From NCBI GenBank assembly GCA_903881505.1, contig CAIRTM010000022.1:52653-116652 (forward strand): 64,000 bases of DNA, written 5' to 3'. Made by a program: the position numbers and the translations under genes. The DNA is from an uncultured delta proteobacterium. Its GTDB lineage: Bacteria; Desulfobacterota; WTBG01; CAIYCZ01; CAIRTM01. A model generated the notes under the pieces. The model was not told the origin of the DNA, made no database searches, and saw only the letters and a list, made by a program, of their open reading frames with translations. Of the stretch, positions 33,676 through 43,072 are shown in pieces. How positions within the stretch are numbered: position 1 is the stretch's first letter; each line of letters opens with the position of its first letter.

Positions 33676-34493
33676 ATCTTCTCACCCAGTATAAGCTGCA
33701 GGACAACATGGGCCTGCATGGATGCCGCAATGCCGACGCGCGGAGCGAACAGGCCCGCTCCGGAAGCGGTGTCGCTCTGCTGATCGCCGACTATGTAGAG
33801 TTTGTCAGAGACAGTGCGCACGGTGATTGAGCGGGCCGGACCGCAGCCGGCAATACCTGAGGCGGCGACAACGATGCACCCGGGCAGCTGCAGCCGCAGG
33901 GCTGTAACAAGTTCAGCCTTGTTCTCGGCTGCATCGAAGCATTCACACACTATAGCACATGTGCCGAAAATACGCACGCAATTGTCGGGCGTAATGCGAT
34001 CCGGCAGGGCAATGACGTCGACAAAGGGGCAGCATTCCCGCAGATTGTCCGCAAGCGCTGCGGCCTTGGGCTGTCCCAGCTGGCCGAGCCGGAAGCGCTG
34101 CCGGTTCAGGTTGGAAGGCTCTATGATGTCAAAATCAGCGATGACCAGCCTGCCGATACCGGATCGCGCAAGGGTTTCCGCCACGACGGAACCAAGCCCG
34201 CCCGCGCCTGCAATGCCGACACAGGCGCCGCGGAGCTTTTCCGAGGCCTCATGCGGCTGGCGCGCGAGAACCAGGCTGCGCAGATCCACGCCCGTAAAGC
34301 CGCTCCGGCGCTCATAGAGATACAGGCGGTCATTGTTGCGCAGGATGGTTTCAGGCGCCGGATCAGTAATCGTGTTGAGAATGGAGGCGGTTGCCTCGGG
34401 GAAAAAGCGCGCGCGCGCCTGCGCGAGCGTTGTGCCGCCGCTTATCGTGTGCGGGGTGTCATTGATGAATATCTGCAGATGTGCGGTTGCCAT
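33672..34493 (-). CDS. thiF: ThiS adenylyltransferase ThiF with N-terminal ThiS-like domain
   Basis: E1-like enzyme that activates ThiS. From the ATG at 34493 (MATAHLQIFINDTPH) it has 273 residues; an ATG at 34547 is the alternative, both lying inside the thiE 3' end. Residues 1-65 resemble a ThiS/ubiquitin-like fold (LQIFINDTPHTISGGTTL, DRLYLYERR), a known architecture of the ThiF family-2 group. The nucleotide motif is VGIAGAGGLGSVVAETLARSGIG, then DFDIIEPSNLNRQRF. No C-terminal rhodanese or CxxC zinc pair is visible. It overlaps thiS by 4 bases. Confidence 0.88.
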   Translation of the reverse strand: MATAHLQIFINDTPHTISGGTTLAQARARFFPEATASILNTITDPAPETILRNNDRLYLYERRSGFTGVDLRSLVLARQPHEASEKLRGACVGIAGAGGLGSVVAETLARSGIGRLVIADFDIIEPSNLNRQRFRLGQLGQPKAAALADNLRECCPFVDVIALPDRITPDNCVRIFGTCAIVCECFDAAENKAELVTALRLQLPGCIVVAASGIAGCGPARSITVRTVSDKLYIVGDQQSDTASGAGLFAPRVGIAASMQAHVVLQLILGEKI

Positions 34494-35043
34494 CAGTGGT
34501 GCCTGGTGTGAAAAACATGCTGATTCCTCCGACCGAAAATTCAGCATCGAGCTGGGCGCGCAGTTCGTCGATGCGCGCAGGCGTCAGGCCGCCAAGCAGC
34601 ACGATGCGCTTTCCGTAGCGGTGCGTCAGCATGCGCAGAGCGCCGGTTTCAATCAGGGGGCGCATGTCGCCGGGTTTTGAAAAGGGCCGGCAGACCGGAG
34701 ATATAAACACATAGTCGGCCCCGCTGTCAAGCAGGGCGCAGGCCTGCTCGGGGTTGTGGCAGGATGCCGTCTGCACAAGGCCCGGAACATCAAGCGGTTC
34801 AAAGCGTTGCGCAGACCGTGTATGAGCGGCGCACTGTGAGCCGTATGCGGGCCGGTACAGACCCCGTGGAATGATCGGCATGATTTCGTGCCGCCGGATA
34901 AGCGGGATAAGGCGTCCTAATTCAGGCTGCAGCGCGTCTGCACGCAGGTAGAGGTGGCTGATGCCCTGGTGCTGAAGAGCGGGCAGGCGCAATTTGATCT
35001 GAGCGGCGCTCGTATCGTCAGGGGTAATGGCGAAGTATGTCAT
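34459..35043 (-). CDS. thiE: Thiamine-phosphate synthase-like protein (ThiE/TenI)
   Basis: 194-residue TIM-barrel protein of the ThiE/TenI superfamily. Segments GADYVFISPVCRPFSKPGD and IVLLGGLTPARIDEL align with the phosphate-binding loops of ThiE. ThiE couples thiazole phosphate and hydroxymethylpyrimidine diphosphate; TenI-type paralogues isomerise the thiazole. The protein is at the short end of the family, and the classical GPxxxTxTK reads as SPVCRPFSKPG, so TenI activity or a divergent ThiE are both possible. It leads the thi genes and its ATG overlaps the stop of a membrane glycosyltransferase gene by 4 bases. No TPP riboswitch was found ahead of it. Confidence 0.75.
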   Translation of the reverse strand: MTYFAITPDDTSAAQIKLRLPALQHQGISHLYLRADALQPELGRLIPLIRRHEIMPIIPRGLYRPAYGSQCAAHTRSAQRFEPLDVPGLVQTASCHNPEQACALLDSGADYVFISPVCRPFSKPGDMRPLIETGALRMLTHRYGKRIVLLGGLTPARIDELRAQLDAEFSVGGISMFFTPGTTDGNRTSADIHQ

Positions 35044-36605
35044 TGACGGGGTCTATTCCCGGGCAGCTTGAATATCCTCAGCTCATGGATTCCGTTTGCA
35101 TCGATTTCCCGGGCATTTTTGATGAAAGGGTAATCCTCCGGGGATTTCTGCCAGAGGATGAAGTAATCGATGTTGCATCGCTGCAGTTCGTCCGCAAGTT
35201 TATCGGCGGGAATTTTGTCGGCAGTTCCGTAGAGTTGGGCCTTCAGGTGGAACGTCAGGAACAATGATTCGAACCAGTTAGTGTCGAACACAATCTTTGA
35301 GCCCGGCTCAATGACGGTTTTCAGCTTGCAGCCGCGTTCGGCGTGCTCGCGGCCGGTATTAATATTTTTGTAGACGGCAATAGAGGGCATGACCGTGAAA
35401 GAGAGACAGAGAATCAGCAGGGATGCATTGAAAAACAGTCGATTTTTAAAAAATCGTTTGCCGGTCAGCCGGCTCAGACTCATAATGCTCATGGGTACGA
35501 GCAGGAAAAACAAGGGCCACAGGTAGCGCTCTTCAGAGATTAAAAGACAATAGCCTCCGGCATATATGGCGCATGTTCCCGCTATATATGCCGTAATTTT
35601 ATCAGGGCCTGAAAAAAGCCTGCGTTTCAATGCTGCGCCTGAAGACCAAAGACACAGGAAGAAAGCAACTGGTGAAAACATAAAGAAAGCCCGGACGGTT
35701 GTACGAATGTTCCAAAGGATAACAAGAAGCCAGTATTTGAAATCAGCGCGTGACAGGAAGGGACTCCAGTGCCTCTGTGTGAATGCGGCCTGAGGATCCT
35801 CCCAGATACTGACGGCCGTTTTGTTGGGCGGTTCGACAAGATGGTCAGGGCCCTCCCATCGGTACGGGCTTATGGCTGACATGATGACGGAACCTTGGTT
35901 TGATGATGTGGCTTTGCCGTATTTTATGCTGATAACGCCTGACCAGCCGGCGCAGATGACCAGGAAAATGACCATGCCGGAAAGAAAGTTCGCAGCAATT
36001 ATTTTTCGGCCCGGGCCGGTGTCGTTGAAAAAATACCAGCAGTTGACAATCGGGAAATGGCACAGGAAAAAAAGCAGGCTGTAGCTCTTTGTCAGATATG
36101 CGATCCCGCCGACAAGGCCGCATGTAATTCCGCAGCGAACGCTTCGGTTATACGATGGCGTGAGCACACAGCAATGATATACAAGGAGCACGGCTGAGAG
36201 CAGCAGGTCCGGCGTGATGATTGTATAGGCGAAATACACGATTCCCGGTATGATGCTCATCTGGCACAGCAGTGTGTGCCGCCTGCTGAAACCGGCCTGC
36301 AGGCAGAATGCCCCCATGGCGAGTACTGTCGCGACGCCGATTACAAGATTGACGAGTTTTGCTGTCAGCAGCGGATCAATTCCGGTGATGAGAACAGGGG
36401 CCATGATCCATGATATGAGCGGGTATGCGTGGCCGTTGACGGCATCAAACCATTCGGCCCGGGCGTATTTCTGGGCGATGGAAATATAGGTTATGGCATC
36501 CTGGTTTATCTGGTGGCGGTACAATGGCAGCAGCATAGCGCCCAGAACGGCTAGAATGAGCGCCGGGGCGTAGAGCCGGAGATGGTCTGCGGAAGCGGTT
36601 TTCAT
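35040..36605 (-). CDS. GT-C-type membrane glycosyltransferase-like protein
   Basis: 521 residues with about ten or eleven hydrophobic helices (LILAVLGAMLLPLY, LVNLVIGVATVLAMGAF, LLFFLCHFPIVNCWYF, FLSGMVIFLVICAGW, AFFMFSPVAFFLCLW, LFNASLLILCLSFTVMP) and a soluble C-terminal part. The first outer loop contains the acidic QDAITYISIAQ, at the position where ArnT/PMT-type enzymes have their catalytic Asp. Such enzymes move a sugar from a polyprenyl phosphate onto lipid A, protein or glycan. It is probably co-transcribed with the GT2 and DUF2304 genes upstream, which can make or flip polyprenyl-phosphate sugar. It overlaps thiE by 4 bases. Confidence 0.78.
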   Translation of the reverse strand: MKTASADHLRLYAPALILAVLGAMLLPLYRHQINQDAITYISIAQKYARAEWFDAVNGHAYPLISWIMAPVLITGIDPLLTAKLVNLVIGVATVLAMGAFCLQAGFSRRHTLLCQMSIIPGIVYFAYTIITPDLLLSAVLLVYHCCVLTPSYNRSVRCGITCGLVGGIAYLTKSYSLLFFLCHFPIVNCWYFFNDTGPGRKIIAANFLSGMVIFLVICAGWSGVISIKYGKATSSNQGSVIMSAISPYRWEGPDHLVEPPNKTAVSIWEDPQAAFTQRHWSPFLSRADFKYWLLVILWNIRTTVRAFFMFSPVAFFLCLWSSGAALKRRLFSGPDKITAYIAGTCAIYAGGYCLLISEERYLWPLFFLLVPMSIMSLSRLTGKRFFKNRLFFNASLLILCLSFTVMPSIAVYKNINTGREHAERGCKLKTVIEPGSKIVFDTNWFESLFLTFHLKAQLYGTADKIPADKLADELQRCNIDYFILWQKSPEDYPFIKNAREIDANGIHELRIFKLPGNRPRQ

Positions 36606-36653
36606 GATGCGGGAGTGCTGTACATCATTATAAGCGGTGACCGGTATGAAACA

Positions 36654-36992
36654 TCAAGGGCGGTGATTGTCCTGCCGGTGTGCGCGGTCAATTGAAATGT
36701 TGCGTATAAGCTCGGTTATGATCGCCTGCTGTTTTTTTTGTTTTATGTACAGCATGCCCACCAGGATGAGCAGGAATGCATGCGCAAGATAAAAGATAAG
36801 ATCGACGCCGCGCCCGACCCCCAGAAGCCAGGCTGCGCGATGCGCCAGCGGTGGAAACAGGATAAACACAAAAAGCACCAAACCGATCGCCAGCACCAGA
36901 AGTCTGCCGGCCATGTGGTGGCTGAAGTATTTGCAGAAAATCACTGCGGCGACGCACAGCAGAACAAATAAAACCGCCTGAATAACCATCAT
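36654..36992 (-). CDS. DUF2304 small membrane protein
   Basis: 112 residues with three hydrophobic helices (VIQAVLFVLLCVAAVIFC, LLVLAIGLVLFVFILFPPLA, VDLIFYLAHAFLLILVGMLYI) and a basic cytosolic tail. This matches the DUF2304 family, which is repeatedly found beside polyprenyl-phosphate glycosyltransferases. Its ATG overlaps the stop of the GT2 gene by 4 bases, and 48 bases separate it from the GT-C gene. A role in assembly or flipping of the lipid-linked sugar is inferred from neighbours only. Confidence 0.85.
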   Translation of the reverse strand: MMVIQAVLFVLLCVAAVIFCKYFSHHMAGRLLVLAIGLVLFVFILFPPLAHRAAWLLGVGRGVDLIFYLAHAFLLILVGMLYIKQKKQQAIITELIRNISIDRAHRQDNHRP

Positions 36993-37675
36993 CGTAAAAA
37001 CCTGCCCAGAATGAAATCAAAGAGAATGTTGATCGAGTTGAAAATCGACTGCCCCTTGGTGCGGGAGTACTGTGTATAGACGATGCGCACAGGAATTTCA
37101 ATATACGACAGCTTTGCACGCGCAATGGCGTGAATGATTTCCGATGCATGCGCCATGCCGTTTTCATGAATGGTGATGCGCTGTGCGGCTGCTCGGCTAA
37201 AGGCCCGGAACCCGTTGTGCGTGTCGGTAAGCCGTATGCCGCTGACGATGATCGTGAAGAGCGTTGCAAGGCGCAGCAGGATTCGTTTGAGGGGTGGAAT
37301 CTCGCGGATATGTTCTTTGTTGAGAAAACGCGAACCCAGTGCCACATCGGCTCTGCCTTCGAGAACCGGCTGGACCAGGCGCGTGATATCGCGGTGATTA
37401 TGCTGGCCGTCAGCGTCAAAGTGTACGATGATCTCCGCGCCTTGACAAAGCGCGTAGGTCATGCCGGTCTGCAGGGCGGCGCCCTGACCGAGGTTCATAA
37501 TATGCTGAATGCACGTAACCGGCAGGCACTGCAGCTGTGAGCCGGTGTTATCCGTTGATCCGTCATCAACGACCACCACGCGGTAGCCGCAGTCCAGAAG
37601 GGGGCGCAGCGTCTGCTGAATCACCGCTGCTTCGTTGTAGGACGGAACTATGATAAATATTTTTTCTGGGTCCAT
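36989..37675 (-). CDS. Family 2 glycosyltransferase, DPM1-like
   Basis: 228 residues of the GT2 fold. IFIIVPSYNEAAVIQQTL is the nucleotide-sugar start motif, VVVVDDGSTDNT the DDGS segment, and HFDADGQHNHRDI carries the DxD metal-binding residues. The GSRF and DTHNGFRAF motifs are typical of the dolichyl/polyprenyl-phosphate sugar synthases. No membrane helices follow, consistent with needing a partner such as DUF2304. It is the first gene of a minus-strand set (GT2, DUF2304, GT-C, thiE...). Confidence 0.9.
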   Translation of the reverse strand: MDPEKIFIIVPSYNEAAVIQQTLRPLLDCGYRVVVVDDGSTDNTGSQLQCLPVTCIQHIMNLGQGAALQTGMTYALCQGAEIIVHFDADGQHNHRDITRLVQPVLEGRADVALGSRFLNKEHIREIPPLKRILLRLATLFTIIVSGIRLTDTHNGFRAFSRAAAQRITIHENGMAHASEIIHAIARAKLSYIEIPVRIVYTQYSRTKGQSIFNSINILFDFILGRFLR

Positions 37676-37867
37676 GCGGGCAGTCCGTGCGCCTTCTGTG
37701 CGCGGGGTTTGTTTAGAGCAGGTACGGTCATATGGATTGTCAAACTCTACTATGTATGCGGTGAAATATCAAATGGTATGTTGTCTGCTGATTTTAAAAA
37801 TCTTGCCATTTACCCATATGCATTGTATGGTTTCGCCACGGGACCGAACCCGGGCCGGCCGGCGCAG

Positions 37868-37901
37868 GCAGGGCGTGTACGTCTCCACAGCAGGGCGTGT
37901 A
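37868..37901 (+). repeat. 12-bp direct repeat before the radical SAM gene
   Basis: GCAGGGCGTGTA occurs at 37868-37879 and 37890-37901, start-to-start distance 22 bases (about two helical turns). The second copy contains the presumed ribosome site of the downstream gene. This could be an operator pair or a small tandem duplication. Confidence 0.5.
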
Positions 37902-37902
37902 T

Positions 37903-39321
37903 ATGGAAAAAAAACCGGTTGTACTGATTAACAGCCCTTCACTGGCTGCCAAGGAAAAACACTACGAGCGGCCGCGTTATCCCCGGCTTTCACTAGCCTA
38001 TCTCGCGGGTTATCTCCGGTCACAGGGCATTGACTGCCTGGCACTTGATGCAAAGTATGAAGGCACGGCACTTCAGGAGCTGATCCAGCAGGTCGATCGC
38101 GTTCAACCGGAGATTGTCGGCTTGACAGCGATGACTCCAGAAATCAATGAAACCGTTGAGACCGCAGAGGCTTTAAAAAAAGCATTCCCGGGCGTGAGGC
38201 TTGTTATCGGGGGGCCGCATGTTACCGCCCTGCCGGAGGAGACCCTTGGCGAGTTCCCTGTTTTCGATTGCGGCGTCATCGGTGAGGGCGAGCTGGCAAT
38301 GGCTCAGCTGGCGCGCGGCGGGGATGATGTGCAGACTATTCCGGGCATAGTGTATCGTCGTTCCGGTTCCGTGTGCGTAACCGATTCGGCGCAACCGGTG
38401 CTCGACCTTGATGCAATTACCCACCCCGCATGGGATCTGTTTTCGCCATCAAAAGTATATCCCATCATTGCCACCCGGGGCTGCCCGTTTAACTGTAATT
38501 TCTGCATGCGGGTCAGCGGGAAAAAAGTCCGCTGGCGCAGCCCCGGGCATATTGTGGCGGAGATCGAAAACCTTATCGACAGCTACAGCGTTGAGCGGAT
38601 TGTTTTTCACGATGAGACCTTCGGCCTTGACAAGCAGTGGGCACACCGGCTGCTCGACCTGATGATTGCGAAAAAGTTTCCTGAAAAAATAACCTGGGAG
38701 GCCACGACCAGGGTTGATATTGCCGATTTTGATTTGTACTGCAAGATGAAAGAAGCCGGCTGCGCCTGGCTGGCATTCGGCATTGAAAGCGGAAATCCTG
38801 AAATTTTGAAAAACACACGCAAGGGCATTACGCTTGAGCAGGCCGAACATGCCGTGCGCCTGGCGCGCAAGGCGAAGCTTTCCCTGGGAAGCCTGTTCAT
38901 TATCGGCCATCCCAATGAGACCCGTCAGACGATTGAGGACACAATCGCCTTTGCGGCGCGCCTGCCTACCGAGACGGTGTCGTGCGGTCTGATGGTGCCC
39001 TATCCGGGAACCGAGGTTGCCGGGATCGTCAAGCGGGGTGAGGGCAATTACCGCGTGCTCTCGCATGACTGGCGTGACTTTAACAAGCAGGTCGGCAATG
39101 TGCTTGAATTTCAGGGCATTCCGCGCAAGGATCTCGAGTTTTATCAGCTCAAGCTCTATCTTTCGTTTTACCTGCGCTATTTCAGGTGGAGAAAAATAAA
39201 GGCGATCGTTGAGATCATTGGCGTCAAAGCTCTTTTTGCCGGAGCGTTTCTCATAATTCGGCAGGCACTAGTTAAATTCTGGAAGGGCGGCAGTACTGTA
39301 AACACACAGCCGCAGCAATGA
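37903..39321 (+). CDS. B12-binding-domain radical SAM protein
   Basis: 472 residues from the ATG at 37903 (track start is a GTG two codons earlier). An N-terminal Rossmann-like cobalamin-binding-type domain (RLSLAYLAGYLRSQGIDCLALDAKYEG, VGLTAMTPEI, RLVIGGPHVTALPEE) lacks a visible DxHxxG histidine. The radical SAM core has ATRGCPFNCNFCMRV (CX3CX2C, about residue 195) and AFGIESGNPEIL. Relatives carry out methyl transfers or ring chemistry on lipids, sugars or cofactors. Its place beside surface-sugar genes suggests modification of a lipid-linked sugar or lipid; this is inference. It diverges from the GT2 gene. Confidence 0.88.
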   Translation: MEKKPVVLINSPSLAAKEKHYERPRYPRLSLAYLAGYLRSQGIDCLALDAKYEGTALQELIQQVDRVQPEIVGLTAMTPEINETVETAEALKKAFPGVRLVIGGPHVTALPEETLGEFPVFDCGVIGEGELAMAQLARGGDDVQTIPGIVYRRSGSVCVTDSAQPVLDLDAITHPAWDLFSPSKVYPIIATRGCPFNCNFCMRVSGKKVRWRSPGHIVAEIENLIDSYSVERIVFHDETFGLDKQWAHRLLDLMIAKKFPEKITWEATTRVDIADFDLYCKMKEAGCAWLAFGIESGNPEILKNTRKGITLEQAEHAVRLARKAKLSLGSLFIIGHPNETRQTIEDTIAFAARLPTETVSCGLMVPYPGTEVAGIVKRGEGNYRVLSHDWRDFNKQVGNVLEFQGIPRKDLEFYQLKLYLSFYLRYFRWRKIKAIVEIIGVKALFAGAFLIIRQALVKFWKGGSTVNTQPQQ

Positions 39322-39387
39322 AAACACTCAACAGCTCTACGCACTCTATCCGCTGCATGGTATGACGTTTTTTAGGGTTGTTACCGC

Positions 39388-40911
39388 ATGAATGCCTCCC
39401 GCCCCCGCTATGCGTACTTTATTTTAACTGCTGTTTTGCTTGTCCGGACAGCACCGATTATAGGCGGATTCCTGCTCAAGGGTGACGGTTTTTTATTTAC
39501 TACAGGCGAGAGTGATCCGCTGATTTATCTTTGGGGCGCACGCTCAATACTCTCGAGCGGTGTCAACGAGTTCCACTTTTTCCCCCCGGTTAATTTTTTG
39601 TTTATAGCCGGGCTTCTCTATCTCGGCGGCGGCTCGGTTGTTGTACCCAGCCTGGCAACAGCCTTGATCGGCTGGCTTTCTGTCGCGGCTCTTTATTTGC
39701 TGGCGCGCGAGATATTTGATGAAAGGACTGCTGTCATTGCTTCGCTGCTGGCCGGGTTTTATCCGAATTTTATTTTCTATGGGATGAGCCTGTATCCTGA
39801 AACATTAACAATTTTCTTTATAACCTGTTCGTTTCTTCTTCTGGTTAAGTATTACACGACACACCGCATGCTCTTTCTTATCTGCGCGGGGGTTGTATGG
39901 GGGCTGGCATCACAGGCACGGGGCGGGCTGCATCTGTTCTCCTTCGGGATTGCTGCCGCCATCGTTTGGCAGCGCAGGGGCAGCGGATGGTCAGAGACCC
40001 TGAAATCGGCCTGTCTTATGCTTGCGGCCATATACTGCACCATATCCGCTGTTGGCTTTATGGCAGCCCCTTTTTACGGGGGAATATCGCTGAATTCGAA
40101 GAGCGGCATGGGGTCGGCACTGCATGGCGCCAACCGATTAATGAATTGCAACCCGGATTACGGTCATGTAAGGGGATCGCTTTTGTACGAGATCAATCTT
40201 GCCCACGATGAATGGCCCGCCGGCGTTCAGGTGTACAGCGATGATTTGATGCAAAAGAATTCGCTGAAAATCCTGGCCGACTTCTGGGCCTTCGTCATGC
40301 AGGAACCTCGTGCTTATATGAAAAGCGGCATCGAGCGATTGAGTTTCATGTGGTCACCCAATCAGCTCATCATTAAATACATTAAGCAGAATCTCTATTA
40401 CCGCTCAGCGCCGGTCTCCGACGCGCTTTGTCTGCTTTTAAGCATGCTGTTTGCTGCCGTGCTCTGCGCGGGCTGTGCAGGATGCTTTCTTTCGAAAGAT
40501 TTCTTTCGGCCCCTTTTTGCTCTGTTTGTCCTGTTTTACTGCCTGCTTATTTTTTTCACGGTTGGTAATGCGAAGCTGAGGCTTCCACTGATGCCCTTTT
40601 TTATGATGTACGCAGCTTTGTTCTGTTCGATGGCTGCCGGTTGTGCTGTCCGATTCACCCGGTACACGGCTATACCGGTTAGTGTCCTGTGCTGCGTCAT
40701 AGCCTTCAACGCCGTTTATCGTTATCAGGATATCGCGATTTCTCCGGGAGAATTCAACGTGCGCCAGGTGGAACTGTCCGCCGAGCTTGGCTTTTCGAAA
40801 ACAGCGCTGTTTTTGCTTGAAAAAAAACGGTCTTTCCCACATTATACGGAGCAGCAGCGGGCGCGTTTGAAAAAAATCGAACGCACCCTGCATGAAAGGA
40901 ATCAGGGATGA
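39388..40911 (+). CDS. GT-C-type membrane glycosyltransferase-like protein
   Basis: 507 residues, strongly hydrophobic, with about ten to twelve helices (YFILTAVLLVRTAPIIGGFLL, FLFIAGLLYLGGGSVVVPSLA, FFITCSFLLLVKYY, LFALFVLFYCLLIFFTVG, TAIPVSVLCCVIAF) and a short soluble tail. The first loop contains the acidic GESDPLIYLWGA, followed by ARSIL, in the spot of the GT-C catalytic carboxylate. ASLLAGFYPNFIFYGMSLYPETL is a typical GT39/83 stretch. It probably transfers a lipid-linked sugar. Its stop overlaps the ATG of the dehydrogenase gene (ATGA), linking it to the amino-sugar genes. Confidence 0.78.
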   Translation: MNASRPRYAYFILTAVLLVRTAPIIGGFLLKGDGFLFTTGESDPLIYLWGARSILSSGVNEFHFFPPVNFLFIAGLLYLGGGSVVVPSLATALIGWLSVAALYLLAREIFDERTAVIASLLAGFYPNFIFYGMSLYPETLTIFFITCSFLLLVKYYTTHRMLFLICAGVVWGLASQARGGLHLFSFGIAAAIVWQRRGSGWSETLKSACLMLAAIYCTISAVGFMAAPFYGGISLNSKSGMGSALHGANRLMNCNPDYGHVRGSLLYEINLAHDEWPAGVQVYSDDLMQKNSLKILADFWAFVMQEPRAYMKSGIERLSFMWSPNQLIIKYIKQNLYYRSAPVSDALCLLLSMLFAAVLCAGCAGCFLSKDFFRPLFALFVLFYCLLIFFTVGNAKLRLPLMPFFMMYAALFCSMAAGCAVRFTRYTAIPVSVLCCVIAFNAVYRYQDIAISPGEFNVRQVELSAELGFSKTALFLLEKKRSFPHYTEQQRARLKKIERTLHERNQG

Positions 40912-41921
40912 TCAAGGCGGCTATTGTCGGCGTCGGCAGGTGGGGCCCGAATATCTTGCGCAATTTTGTTTCCATGGACGGCGTCCAGGTGGTCAGGGTC
41001 TGCGACCTCGATGAGGAACGCCTTGCGGCTATACGTAAGAAGTTTCCCGCTATCGACACCACCACACGGCCCGAGCATGTTACCGGGGACTCACGTATTG
41101 ACTGTACGGTGATTTGTACTCCCGTTGCGTCGCATTACGCTCTTGCAGAACAGGCGCTTAAAACGGGCCAGCACGTTTTTGTCGAAAAGCCGCTGGCAGC
41201 TTCCGCAGCAGAGTGCAGCAAGCTTATCGCGCTTGCTGAAGAACGCCAGAGGATAGCATTTGTCGGCCATACGTTTAAATATAATGCAGGCATTCGGGCT
41301 GCAAAAAGTTATATAGAAAGCGGCGAACTGGGCGATATTTATCTCATCGATGCCAACCGTACAAACCTGGGGCCGGTGCGTTATGACGTGAATGCCCTGT
41401 GGGATCTGGCCTCGCATGACATCTCCATTTTTTCATACTGGCTGGGCGGGGAGCCCTGCAGCGTTTCAGCCCACGGTGGCTGCTATCTGAACAGGAGTAT
41501 TGAAGACGTGGTATATGCCACCTTCACGTATGCAGGCGGTGTTATCGCACATGTCCATGCCAGCTGGCTGAACCCGAGAAAAATAAGAGAAATTACGGTG
41601 GTCGGCAGCAAGAAGATGCTGGTCTGGAACGATATGAATTTATCCGAGCCGATCAGGATCTACAACAAAGGCATCGACAAGGGGGATATCTATTCCGACA
41701 CGTTTGACAGTTTTCGGCTTTCAATACGGGAGGGTGAGGTCATGATTCCCTCCATTCAGTTAAATGAGCCCCTGCTGACCGAATGCATTCATTTTATTGA
41801 CTGTGTTCGCACAGGCCGGCAACCGCTAACAGACGGCTGCGACGGCCTAAATGTTGTGCGGGCCCTTGAAGCCGCCACGGATTCAATGCGCCGGAACAGC
41901 GTCCGCGTGCCGATTGCGTGA
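40908..41921 (+). CDS. Gfo/Idh/MocA-family sugar dehydrogenase
   Basis: 337 residues: an N-terminal NAD(P)-binding Rossmann fold ([16 protein letters not shown]), then [15 protein letters not shown] with the EKP lysine, and an alpha/beta domain with [20 protein letters not shown] carrying the family's conserved Asp-x3-Asp/His element. Enzymes of this type (for example WlbA) oxidise C3 of UDP-sugars before amination. A DegT aminotransferase gene follows 41 bases on, so together they likely make a 3-keto and then 3-amino sugar nucleotide. The exact substrate is unknown. Confidence 0.9.
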   Translation: MIKAAIVGVGRWGPNILRNFVSMDGVQVVRVCDLDEERLAAIRKKFPAIDTTTRPEHVTGDSRIDCTVICTPVASHYALAEQALKTGQHVFVEKPLAASAAECSKLIALAEERQRIAFVGHTFKYNAGIRAAKSYIESGELGDIYLIDANRTNLGPVRYDVNALWDLASHDISIFSYWLGGEPCSVSAHGGCYLNRSIEDVVYATFTYAGGVIAHVHASWLNPRKIREITVVGSKKMLVWNDMNLSEPIRIYNKGIDKGDIYSDTFDSFRLSIREGEVMIPSIQLNEPLLTECIHFIDCVRTGRQPLTDGCDGLNVVRALEAATDSMRRNSVRVPIA

Positions 41922-41962
41922 CCGGCCCGCGGCCCGGAACACTGTCCGCAAAAGGATTTGGC

Positions 41963-43072
41963 ATGATACCGTTCGTCGATTTAAAAACGCAGTTTCAGGA
42001 ACACCGAGATGAATTCCTGCAGGCTATTGAACAGGTCCTGCAGTCGGCTGCTTTTATTCTCGGCCCCGACGTCAGCCGGTTCGAGAAGGAGTTCGCCGAC
42101 TACGCCGGATCGCGTTTTGCGGTTGGCGTTGCGTCAGGTACGGACGCCCTGCACCTGGCGCTGCGTGCTGCCGGAATCAAAGCAGGCGATGAGGTTATAA
42201 CCGCTACGAACACGTTTTACGCCACAACAGCGGCCATTGAGCTTAGCGGCGCACGGCCGGTACTGGTGGACTGTAATCCGGACACCTATCTTATAGATGC
42301 CGCTGCGATTGAGCGTGCTGTGACACCGCGCACAAAGGCCATTATTCCGGTGCATCTTTACGGGCAGGTCGTGCCCATGGATGAAATCCGTCTCCTTGCT
42401 GAACAGCACGGACTGATCATCATTGAGGATGCCTGCCAGGCGCACGGTGCCCGCTACAAAGGACAGGTGGCCGGAACGTTCGGAACCGCAGCCGCATTCA
42501 GTTTTTATCCGGGGAAGAACCTGGGAGCATTCGGGGACGGCGGCGCTGTTACAACCGACGATGAGGATATCTACGCCAGGTTGATCGCCCTTCGCAACTA
42601 CGGCTCTCCTCAAAAGTACCTGCATCCCACCTTCGGAATGAACAGCCGGCTTGACAGCGTTCAGGCTGCGGTGCTTTCGGTAAAACTGCGTTACCTTGAC
42701 CGGTGGAACAGCAGCCGGGTACGTGCGGCCGCACGGTACCGGAACAATCTGTCCGGCGCACCGGATATCAAGCTCCCCGCGGTTGCAGCGGATTCAACGC
42801 ATATTTACCATTTGTTCGTTGTCCAGGTTCCGGACAGACGCGATGACATTTTGCAGGCACTGGCTGAGCGTGAAATATACTGTGGCATCCACTACCCGAT
42901 TCCGCTCCATTTGCAGCAGGCATATGCGTATCTTGGCTACCGTGAAGGCGATTTCCCCGTTGCCGAGTCTGCCGCACGGCGGATACTGTCGCTCCCGATG
43001 TTTCCGGAAATCAGTGCTGAACAGATTGATGCGGTCTGTGAAGCTCTCCTCGGACTGAAGTCATTTTTTTAA
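41963..43072 (+). CDS. DegT/DnrJ/EryC1-family sugar aminotransferase
   Basis: 369 residues from the ATG at 41963 ([11 protein letters not shown]); AAGGA lies seven bases upstream, and the track's GTG start adds 15 non-homologous residues. PLP enzyme: [17 protein letters not shown] binds the phosphate, [13 protein letters not shown] contains the ring-stacking Asp, and the Schiff-base lysine is in [17 protein letters not shown]. It transaminates a keto sugar nucleotide, usually with glutamate. Closest in pattern to the WlbE/QdtB type making 3-amino sugars. The last 12 bases overlap the convergent GT2 gene. Confidence 0.92.
   Translation: MIPFVDLKTQFQEHRDEFLQAIEQVLQSAAFILGPDVSRFEKEFADYAGSRFAVGVASGTDALHLALRAAGIKAGDEVITATNTFYATTAAIELSGARPVLVDCNPDTYLIDAAAIERAVTPRTKAIIPVHLYGQVVPMDEIRLLAEQHGLIIIEDACQAHGARYKGQVAGTFGTAAAFSFYPGKNLGAFGDGGAVTTDDEDIYARLIALRNYGSPQKYLHPTFGMNSRLDSVQAAVLSVKLRYLDRWNSSRVRAAARYRNNLSGAPDIKLPAVAADSTHIYHLFVVQVPDRRDDILQALAEREIYCGIHYPIPLHLQQAYAYLGYREGDFPVAESAARRILSLPMFPEISAEQIDAVCEALLGLKSFF

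Noticed and set aside
34548-37896. TPP riboswitch ahead of the thiamin genes
   Set aside because: Looked for the conserved core around thiE and GT2 starts and did not find it.
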